This document shows positions 1-5,053 of a stretch of 5,349 bases of DNA, one piece after another. The position numbers and the translations under genes were made by a program. The stretch is from contig JADJVW010000058.1 of assembly GCA_016710365.1 (NCBI GenBank), forward strand, positions 1 to 5,349, read 5' to 3'. The notes under the pieces are model-generated. The model was not told the origin of the DNA. It did no database searches and saw only the letters and a program-made list of their open reading frames with translations. Origin of the DNA: Candidatus Caldilinea saccharophila (GTDB lineage Bacteria; Chloroflexota; Anaerolineae; Caldilineales; Caldilineaceae). Within the stretch, counting starts at the first letter, position 1. The number at the start of each line of letters is the position of its first letter.

Positions 1-2
1 TC

Positions 3-118
3 TGTCGCTATTGTGGCGTGCGCCCTGATGCTTGGCACAAAGGGCGGCGGGGTTCGGGAACACGGCAGACGTAATTCGCACGGCAATCGACAGGATGCAC
101 CAACAGGAGATAAGGCGC
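3..118 (+). CDS. Possible 3' part of a ribbon-helix-helix-like protein (partial, frameshifted)
   Basis: The stretch GNTADVIRTAIDRM, near positions 59-100, resembles the second helix of ribbon-helix-helix regulators or antitoxins (pattern SEVIREALR). It lies in the same frame as the next gene. The frame that starts at base 3 (CRYCGVRPDAWHKG) joins it smoothly if one G is restored in the GGG run at 42-44, giving DAWHKGAAGFGNTADVIRTA. No stop separates this frame from the ATG at 119, so it could be an N-terminal extension of the next gene rather than a separate one. The start lies outside the window. The assignment rests on a short helix pattern only; it could also be non-coding. Confidence 0.3.
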
Positions 119-319
119 ATGAAAATCATCAAGATCGGCAAAGTGAACGATTCTTACTTCTACGCTATAGAAGATGGGTACGGCAAGTACATCGAAATGA
201 GCGAAAACGACATCAAGTTCGAGTCGCCTGACGCCAAAATTTACTACGACAGTGGCGTACATACGATGCCTTGGAATGAGGTAATCCGGCATTACTGCGA
301 CCTTGCTGCCAACGCCTAG
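119..319 (+). CDS. Small unknown protein, 66 aa
   Basis: I do not recognise this protein. It begins MKIIKIGKVNDSYFYAIEDG and ends HYCDLAANA. It is rich in Tyr, Asp, Glu, Ile and Lys, acidic to neutral, with no signal peptide or membrane segment. The alternating pattern at the N-terminus (KIIKIGKV, YFYAIEDG, YGKYIEM) suggests a small beta-sheet fold. The ATG at 119 was chosen because AGGAG at 105-109 sits nine bases upstream, a very good ribosome binding site. The frame is open further upstream to a TTG at 32, so a longer fusion with the RHH-like stretch is possible. The gene is less GC-rich than the minus-strand genes, and it is convergent with the protease gene: the two stop codons share the palindrome CTAG at 316-319. 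A terminator follows at 343-366. Its orientation suggests that it belongs to a different transcription unit from the structural genes. Confidence 0.7.
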   Translation: MKIIKIGKVNDSYFYAIEDGYGKYIEMSENDIKFESPDAKIYYDSGVHTMPWNEVIRHYCDLAANA

Positions 320-1272
320 CCCCCCCCACAACCGCATACTAACCCCCTCGCCGGGGGCTTTCGTTTCCTCACCTGTCCAACCTGAAACCAATCCCAAACG
401 AACATCCACCCCGCCACCGCTGCGACAAACAGGCTGAACCCTATCGCCACCCACATGGGCACGTCTAGCGTGTCGCGAAATTCCAGAATGGCATACGCCG
501 CCAGAAACAGCACAAAGCCCACCGTCCACACCGCCGCGCGCTTGCGTGTTAGTGCCGCCGCGAACCGTTCCGGCTGCTGCGTCAACTCCAGCCCTGACGC
601 GCTCCTGCTCCTGCTGTATCGCCGCTAGTTGGCGCTGCATTGCCGCCGCCGTCCGCGCCATGCCCACGATTTCGCCGTGCAGGTCCGCTGCCGTGCGCGT
701 GACAAGCCGCTTGAGGTCGTCCAGTTCGTTGGCGCCATTAAGCCGCACCGTGCCGTTAAGCAGGATATATTGCCGGTTGGCAGATGGCCGGCTCACCTGG
801 TACGCCGTGCCAACGTCCAGCCCCTGCGCGAGTGCGTTCGCCATCACTCGCGCCGGTGATGTAGGCGTCAAGGTCGGCAATGTCGAGCACGGTACACACG
901 ACCGCGCATTGTACGTCGTCATGGACGCGCATCGCCGTGTGTAGGCTGCTGCAAGAGTTGAGGACGACTAACGAGGGGGGTGTCTGTCTGAGGATTTGCG
1001 CGAGGTGGGGCGGGGATAATACGCCGTCTGTGAGTTGTAACCCCTGTGGTCCTGAGTGCCCCAAGGAACCATACTACGTCGAACTGTGCCGACTGTATCT
1101 TGTCGAGCACGTCGCCTACTGTTACGCTACCGAGAAGAACCGTGGGCCGCAGCGAGTTGATTATCCGCTGCGTTTCCTCGCCTGCGTTCGGTAGCCCCGA
1201 ATCCGGTGCTATCAGCAGCACCCTGTACTTTGGCGCGTTGTTCGCCCGCGCGCCGTTCTGTTTGTTCGCCAC
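316..1272 (-). CDS. Membrane-anchored caspase/CHAT-like peptidase (three frame breaks), about 318 aa
   Basis: Three minus-strand frames join into one coherent protein. Residues about 15-70 give a Rossmann-like start (KYRVLLIAPD, then FDVVWFLG). The catalytic motifs follow: GHSG with His at about 72 (codon 1056-1058) and VVLNSCSS with Cys at about 107 (codon 951-953), spaced by GLQLTDGVLSP. This order matches the CHAT/caspase families (clan CD), where His comes after one strand and Cys at the end of the next. The domain closes with ANALAQGLDVGTAYQVSRP, like the CHAT ending 'AL..G.SVGEAYR'. A Gln/Glu-rich coiled coil (about 180-232) is followed by two hydrophobic helices (about 246-264 and 271-293) with KR-rich flanks, which predict both ends in the cytoplasm. 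The breaks are an extra G in the G-run at 1059-1062, a shift near 844-848 (a GT pair lost or one base gained), and an extra G at 592-594. The GTG start at 1270-1272 has only a weak upstream AGGCGGG. The peptidase fold is a confident call; activity and substrate are unknown. Confidence 0.78.
343..366 (+). terminator. Rho-independent terminator of the plus-strand gene
   Basis: CCCCC at 343-347 pairs with GGGGG at 353-357 around the loop TCGCC. The T-rich stretch CTTTCGTTT follows directly on the plus strand. It lies 24 bases after the stop of the 66-aa gene. The minus-strand reading has no T-run after the stem, so it is mainly a plus-strand terminator. It falls inside the predicted 3' end of the convergent protease gene, which suggests that the true C-terminus of that gene may be a little shorter than the open frame. 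Confidence 0.7.
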
Positions 1273-1323
1273 TATACCCGCCTACACTATAGCGCCGTCA
1301 CCCGCCAAGGTTCGGCGCACGTA
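1273..1323 (-). promoter_or_regulatory. Gap upstream of the protease gene with an inverted repeat and duplicated TATAGTG
   Basis: This 51-base gap is the longest between the three leftmost minus-strand genes. It holds GCGCCG at 1292-1297 facing CGGCGC at 1313-1318. On the minus strand the heptamer TATAGTG occurs twice, 15 bases apart (TATAGT at 1286-1291 and 1271-1276), the second running into the GTG start. TATAGT resembles a -10 box, but I see no matching -35, and a start from the upstream copy would leave almost no leader. The gap may hold a separate promoter or operator for the protease gene; the evidence is weak. Confidence 0.25.
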
Positions 1324-1709
1324 TCACGTTTGACTACCCGCCCCCGCCTGTGCTGCCATCGACGGCGGCACAGGCGCCGTCTTTGTTGCTGTCATGCCGT
1401 CACCGTCCGGTAATCGCGCACCGTCCAGCGTGCGGAACGTGCGCGGGGTCTGCCCGGTTGCGAGCGCGGCGTCGAACTGTACGTCGAACTCGCCAGCCGT
1501 GCCACGTCACCCGCGGCGTAGTCCCATCTGAACTGGCCCGCGCCATCGGTGACGGTGAGTGCGCCCGCAATGGCGCGCGTGACGCTGCTGCGATTGGTGA
1601 TCGTGCCCGTCAACGTCGCCGGTGATGTCCAAACGGTGCCGCTGTCCTGCTGCCAGGTTACAATCTGGCTAGGCCGCAACCCGCCCTTGACTGCTGCTGC
1701 TAGTGCCAT
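1324..1709 (-). CDS. Small phage structural accessory protein, beta-rich (frameshifted), 128 aa
   Basis: The N-terminal part reads PSQIVTWQQDSGTVWTSPAT, then LTGTITNRSS, AIAGALTVTDGAGQF and RWDYAAGDVA. This is the pattern of small beta-sandwich proteins found among phage fibre and baseplate genes ('tW.dd.G.p.nLtGat...G.f.w....Dva.aG.f.vqf'). The open frame then turns into Arg/Ser-rich noise. Shifting one base near 1500 restores AGEFDVQFDAALATGQTP and RTFRTL, exactly the expected final strands, ending at the TGA at 1324-1326. Loss of one A (GCAACG read as GCACG) would explain it and give VATAGEFDVQF. The last ~25 residues are Ala/Pro/Gly-rich. The ATG at 1707-1709 has an AGGGGCGG-like binding site and lies 15 bases after the previous stop, so the two genes are probably co-transcribed. 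The exact family name is not certain. Confidence 0.7.
1346..1381. repeat. Two overlapping, mutually exclusive hairpins
   Basis: GCCTGTGC at 1346-1353 is the inverse complement of GCACAGGC at 1368-1375. The stem extends inward through a T:G wobble and GCC/GGC to a six-base loop at 1358-1363. A second stem, GACGGCG at 1361-1367 with CGCCGTC at 1375-1381, uses some of the same bases, so both cannot form at once. On the plus strand the second stem is followed by TTTGTT, like a weak terminator. The element lies inside the 3' coding end of the 1324-1709 gene. Confidence 0.45.
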
Positions 1710-1724
1710 AGTGCACCGCCCCTG

Positions 1725-2137
1725 TTACGCGTTGCCGGCGCTGATTGTGAAGCTGGAAACCGTCACACTCTGTGCGCTGGCAATGGAGGTGTTGTCAAGC
1801 GTCAAATCGCCGCCGCCGCCCGTTGCCGTCACGGTGCCTGAGCGTGGCAGGTCGTGCCGTCGCTGGCAAACAGACGCCAGAAGTCAGCGGTTCCCGCGGC
1901 GTCCGCGCTTGCGTCCTGCCAGGTGCCTGACATCGCCTTGCTGCCGCTGTTTGCCGCCGCCATCCAGTCGCTAGGCAGGGTCATTGTCGCCAACACCGTG
2001 CCGGTGATAGCCGCCGCACAGTTGGCAGGCGCGCCCGCGGTCAGGTCGTAAATCTTGAGGACTGCCGACACGCCCACCGCTGTCTCCAGGGCGTCAAGTT
2101 GGGCATTTCTTACTGTGGTCGAGTATTGGAGTGCCAT
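1725..2137 (-). CDS. Conserved small phage structural protein (MALQYS... / SDWM / GTWQD type, frameshifted), 137 aa
   Basis: The protein starts MALQYSTTVRNAQLDALET and contains the recognisable series VLKIYD, PANCAAA, TVLATMTLPSDWM, GTWQDASADA, FASDGTTCH. This is a pattern I associate with a widespread uncharacterised protein in phage tail and fibre clusters, about 130 residues long. The open frame stops early at 1829. Adding one G to the GG at 1837-1838 replaces HAQAP-stop with CHAQGTVTATGGGGDLTLDN, then SIASAQSVTVSSFTISAGNA and a TAA at 1725-1727, which is the usual ending of this family. The total then equals the family length. The ATG at 2137 has AGGAG with a nine-base gap and lies 12 bases after the repeat gene's stop. 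It is probably a virion accessory or decoration protein; the precise function is unknown. Confidence 0.8.
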
Positions 2138-2149
2138 TCTCTAAGTCTC

Positions 2150-4163
2150 CTATGCTGCTTGTTCTCTAGGTCCATTGACGCGACTAGCCAACCCCGGCCC
2201 CGTCGCGCTTGCCGCTGTATTTGGTCCCGCTACATACGCCGCCATCCCCGGCCCTGTCACGCTGCCGAGTATGGCAATCCATGCCACTACGCCAACCGCA
2301 ACGAGCGTGTTACCCGCTTGCGTCGCGTCCAGAACGCCCGTAATCACAGCCGCCGCGCCGAGTGTTCCGGACGCTGCCAGCGTGTTCCCTGCCTGCACAA
2401 GTGCCGCCGCGCCGCCGATGGCAACCGCGCCCGTTGCGGCAACCGTGTTGCCTGCCTGCGTCAGACTGCCCGCGCCGACAATCGCCACCGCGCCGGATGC
2501 GGTAATGCCCTGTGCTGCCTGTGTAATCGCCGCTGTAGCGACGACAGCCACGCCCCCGGTACTCGCTACCGTCTGCGCCGCCTGTGCGATTGCAGCCGCA
2601 CCTGTGACCGCGACGACACCCGCCGCGCTCAATGCGTTGTCAGCCTGCACCAGTGCCGCGCTGCCGCTTAGGCCGTTGCCAATCACGCCCGATGCGCTCA
2701 GGCTGTTGGCCGCTTGCGTGATGGATGCAGACGCAACCACCACCACCACACCGGACGCAGTGACGGCGTGTTGCCTGCGCTGGCGGCACTATTACCGTTA
2801 CCGTGCCCGCCGCGTTACGTGTTAGCCTGTGCCTTGGCAGGTGCCCGTAACGCCGTACGCCCGGCTTCCGTCCCGCCTGCGTCTTGCCGAGTGTGCCCGC
2901 GATTCCCGCCTGCGCCGTCGCCGCGACGGTGTTGGCTGCTTGGCTGAGTGCCGCCGTGCCTACTACCGGCACCACACCCGCGGCAGCTACAGTGTTCGCA
3001 GCCTGCGTCAGACTTGCCGCGCCGCTGATACCATTGCCGAGCGTGCCGCTTGCCGCCAGCGTGTTGCTTGCCTGCGTCAGACTTGCGGAGCCAACCGCCG
3101 CAACCACAGCCGCGGCGCTTGTCGTGTGCCCCGCCTGCGTGATTACAGCCGTTGCCTTGACCGCTACCGTGCCAGCCGCGGCGACGGTGTTCCCGGCTTG
3201 CGTGATAGACGCCGCACCCGCCACAGCAACGACGCCCGCGCTGCTCACCGTGTTGGCGGCTTGCGTCAGATTGGCCGCGCCTGCGATGGCTGCTCTACCT
3301 GCCGCCGTGACAGTCTGCGCCGCCTGTGTAAGTGCCGCGGTGCCCTTGACTGCCACCGTGCCGGCACTGGCGAGCGTGTTGGCGGTTTGCGTGATTGCGG
3401 CTTGCGCTTTGACTGCGACAGTCCCCGCAGCACTCACGGTGTTGCCTGCCTGCGTGGGTGTGGCGGCACCCGCGACCGCAACCGTGCCCGCGGCGCTGAC
3501 CGTTTGCCCCGCCTGCGCGAGTGAGGCTGTGCCGGTGATGGCGCTGACCGTGGGCGCAATGGCAAATGTGTGCGTCGTCCAGTAGGTGCCTGCCTGCGTC
3601 GTGCTGACACCTGTATCCGTGCCAGCCGTCGGGAGAGCCTTGTACTGCACGCTGATAGTGCCGGCGCTGGCGTAGGAGTGAGTAGCCAGCAGTGTGTGGC
3701 CCGAGAAGGTGCCAACGGGCGTGCGGTCGGTCGAATCGGCAATGATGCTGATGCGCAGGCAGTCGGCTACGGTCGTGATCAGGTCGCCCACTGCGGGCGA
3801 ACTGGTAGAGCCGTTGGCACTGACGACAGAAACGTTAAAGCCGCCATCACCTTGCGCAATAAAGGCGAAGGCAATGGCGCGTTCGCTGACGGTCGTCGTG
3901 ATGGTGTATGGCCCGCCGCCGGCAGGTTTCTTCCACAAGCCAAAGGAACCCGAATCCGGCACGCCACTAGCCGGAACCGTGTAGTCAGCAACGATAGTTG
4001 TCCAGCCAGTACCATCGATGCTGATAGCGCCCGCGTCGGCATCGTCCACATACGCAACATACAGCGTGTCACCCGCCGAATACGTGGGCACGGTGATTGC
4101 CAACGTCGTGCCGTTGGTGGTTCGCGATGCGGTTGTATACGCGCCTAGCGTTGGTGCCGCCAT
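2150..4163 (-). CDS. Repeat-containing phage fibre-like protein (frameshifted), about 670 aa
   Basis: Residues 1-210 form a folded head: MAAPTLGAYTTASRTTNGTT, GDTLYVAYVDD, GTGWTTIVAD, a GLWKKP strand, ERAIAFAFIAQGDG, VADCLRISIIADS and HTFAIAP. This matches beta-sandwich domains often found at the start of phage fibre-associated proteins ('aGDtLvv...aD.lvv.i....'). From residue 211 the chain is about twenty copies of a 21-residue module, roughly GAAxLTQAGNTVSAAGTVAV. The tail (2150-2254) changes to GPG/GPN/GPR units spaced nine residues apart. The gene is split into two frames by a scrambled stretch at 2752-2890; modules of the same kind continue on both sides, so it is one gene. The ATG at 4163 has AAAGG with an eight-base gap. 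The likely place is the virion surface (tail fibre or spike shaft). No enzymatic motif, chaperone domain or receptor-binding tip is recognisable. Confidence 0.75.
2276..3533 (-). repeat. About twenty 63-bp coding modules (21 aa each)
   Basis: The modules encode a degenerate unit of the form G[AT]A[AS][LI]TQA[GA]NT[VL]xAxG[TV]VAVx. Most are 21 residues; two carry GTLGNGIS or GVIGNGLS and are 23 residues, and one near the end is 25. Gln-Ala-x-Asn-Thr is the most constant part, and hydrophobic residues alternate. The DNA copies have diverged at many positions, so this is an old, selected protein repeat rather than a fresh tandem expansion. The period and alternation suggest a beta-solenoid or fibrous shaft (inference). 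Confidence 0.85.
2752..2890 (-). other. Scrambled stretch of modules with several frame shifts
   Basis: Between the two good frames of the repeat gene, fragments of at least two to three modules appear in changing frames: VTGTxKAQANT, then TAAGTVTVIV, then AGNT, then VTASGVVVVV. Restoring single Gs (ACGTAACG to ACGGTAACGG) or removing CC in ACGCCGTCAC rejoins parts of them. The density of indels is far higher than elsewhere in the window. Confidence 0.65.
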
Positions 4164-4176
4164 TCTGTCAGCCTTT

Positions 4177-4219
4177 TATCCCAAACCCGTCAGCGAATAT
4201 CCCAAATCGGGCGTATAAT
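4177..4219 (+). promoter_or_regulatory. Possible promoter with a direct repeat, upstream of the small secreted protein
   Basis: TATCCCAAA occurs at 4177-4185 and again at 4198-4206, 21 bases apart, which places both copies on the same face of the helix. A perfect -10 box, TATAAT, follows at 4214-4219. No convincing -35 sits 16-18 bases upstream (CAGCGA or similar), so the promoter might depend on an activator that binds the repeats. It faces the plus-strand gene at 4260. The region also overlaps the leader of the minus-strand repeat gene. Confidence 0.35.
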
Positions 4220-4259
4220 GGTTACAACGTATCCACCAACACCCACCGAAGGAAACCCC

Positions 4260-4502
4260 GTGCGCCGCTTCATCCTGCTAGTTGCCCTGCCTGCTGCCTT
4301 GCTCATGCCCCGCCCCGTTGTCGCCGCCATCCCCGAACCCCCGCCGTATCCGTGGGAGTACCACGCCCGCGGTACTGTCGCCTTCTATCCTACATCACCC
4401 ATTCGGGTCTGGTTCTGTCGCCGGAACAGTTGCAGCCGGGTTGGTAGGAGGTACAAACGCCATAGCCTGCGTAGCAAAGCGCCATCCCTGCAGCACATCT
4501 AA
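4260..4502 (+). CDS. Likely small secreted protein with signal peptide, up to 80 aa
   Basis: GAAGGA at 4248-4253 lies six bases before a GTG start, a strong ribosome binding site. The protein begins with a typical signal peptide: positive VRR, hydrophobic FILLVALPAALLM, then PRPVVAA as a cleavage region. The mature part starts IPEPPPYPWEYHARG and is Pro/Tyr-rich. The first ~45 codons fall in the only sizeable gap between minus-strand genes; the rest overlaps the 3' end of the minus-strand gene 4395-4619 and looks less protein-like (RRNSCSRVGRRYKR). The true end may therefore be displaced by a frame error. There is no lipobox cysteine, so it is not a typical outer-membrane spanin lipoprotein. 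Its function is unknown; an envelope role is inferred from the signal peptide only. Confidence 0.45.
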   Translation: MRRFILLVALPAALLMPRPVVAAIPEPPPYPWEYHARGTVAFYPTSPIRVWFCRRNSCSRVGRRYKRHSLRSKAPSLQHI

Positions 4503-4619
4503 CTGTGAACCTATCGCCTCGACAAAGGTCCGCAACGTGTCTTGCGTCCGTTGCGACTGCTCTATCAGGGTGCGGATGTTATCGGCGGCGCGACTACTGA
4601 TGGCAATAGGTTCGTTCAT
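4395..4619 (-). CDS. Small helical protein of the structural cluster, 74 aa
   Basis: I do not recognise the family. Residues 5-50 (ISSRAADNIRTLIEQSQRTQ, then FVEAIGSQLDVLQGW) read as amphipathic helix, probably a coiled coil. The end is a flexible Pro/Thr/Glu tail (PPTNPAATVPATEPDPNG). The ATG overlaps the stop of the upstream gene (ATGA, with the upstream frame read as GCA TGA), a classic sign of translational coupling. This fits only if the upstream gene is read in its restored frame, and so supports both calls. It is probably a small virion or assembly component. Confidence 0.65.
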   Translation of the reverse strand: MNEPIAISSRAADNIRTLIEQSQRTQDTLRTFVEAIGSQLDVLQGWRFATQAMAFVPPTNPAATVPATEPDPNG

Positions 4620-5034
4620 GCTATCGGTTCCTCTGTTGCGGGTTCAACGGGTACGGGTACGGGTTCGGGTTCGGCGGGTTCAACCGGATTACCACGCCGG
4701 GACACAATGACGATAGGCGGCAGCTTGCAACCGGGAAGCGGCGTCCCCATAAATGCCTCAAGGGTATTGAACGCTTCTTCAATCTCGCCCAACGCAGCAA
4801 ACTAAACGTTCCGCCTTCGGGCAGGATGCCAGCCGCCAACGCTTCCCGCATACCATTGGCAAGCCAAAGGCGCTTTTGGCGCGCCATCGAATCGACAAGG
4901 TTTTGAAATGCGCGAAGGCTTGATGTTGCCTCCTGTTCTAGTTCACTGATTAGTGTTTCTGGCTGCATTGCCTCTTGCTGCTCTTTCAGCAAGAGTGCAT
5001 CACGCACCAGTATGGAAATCTCGCGAGCGTTCAC
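4616..5034 (-). CDS. Helical protein with Pro/Glu-rich tail (frameshifted), 139 aa
   Basis: Residues 1-70 are strongly helical (AREISILVRDALLLKEQQEA, ISELEQEATSSLRAFQNLVD, MREALAAGILPEGGTF). The original frame then becomes basic noise. A one-base shift in the A-rich stretch at 4799-4806 (a T lost on the coding strand) restores AALGEIEEAFNTLEAFMGTP, LPGCKLPPIVIVSRRG and a regular tail (NPVEPAEPEPVPVPVEP, then ATEEPIA). The restored stop overlaps the next gene's ATG. The start is the GTG at 5032-5034, 13 bases after the previous stop; a run of eight Gs and AGGA lie upstream. The family is unknown; its position suggests a virion or assembly protein. Confidence 0.65.
4638..4684. repeat. GGGTAC/GGGTTC hexamer tract flanked by GCGGGTTCAAC
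   Basis: On the plus strand the sequence runs through repeated GGGTAC and GGGTTC units, bounded by two exact copies of GCGGGTTCAAC at 4638-4648 and 4674-4684. On the minus strand it encodes the alternating Pro-Val/Pro-Glu tail of the 4616-5034 gene. It is a slippage-prone coding repeat. Confidence 0.7.
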
Positions 5035-5053
5035 GTTCTACCCCCCCCTATCC
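5035..5053 (-). promoter_or_regulatory. Gene junction with an eight-G run at the ribosome binding site
   Basis: On the minus strand the fibre gene's TAG is followed directly by a run of Gs and TAGAAC, then the GTG at 5034. The G-run (5041-5048) occupies the Shine-Dalgarno position, with AGGA a little further up. Its length would set the spacing to the start codon. It is equally a spot where run length is easily misread. Confidence 0.4.

Noticed and set aside
316..1272. A gasdermin or other partner next to the CHAT-like protease, as in bacterial defence operons
   Set aside because: The neighbours are phage structural genes and a 66-aa unknown; none has a gasdermin-like or STAND/NTPase motif within the window.
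2276..3533. Regular 63-base periodicity as a possible CRISPR array
   Set aside because: There are no constant repeats with unique spacers. The copies diverge throughout and keep a protein pattern on the minus strand.
2099..3585. Long plus-strand open frames, Cys/Arg- or Ala/Pro-rich, across the repeat region
   Set aside because: They are mirror images of the 63-bp coding modules. They lack start signals, and their composition follows from the opposite strand.
3570..4148. Plus-strand open frames opposite the head domain of the repeat protein
   Set aside because: They show no recognisable motif and no ribosome binding site, and they overlap a minus-strand domain with clear beta-sandwich character.
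4260..4350. Outer-membrane spanin lipoprotein
   Set aside because: The signal peptide is followed by PVVAAIPEP with no lipobox cysteine.
4638..4684. Telomere-like or origin iteron repeat
   Set aside because: The tract is short, lies within a gene, and is fully explained as codons for Pro-Val/Pro-Glu.
4793..4812. Programmed -1 ribosomal frameshift in the 4616-5034 gene
   Set aside because: The site (TTTAGTTTG on the coding strand) is not a standard slippery heptamer, no stem or pseudoknot is obvious, and other genes show similar breaks, so a lost base is simpler.
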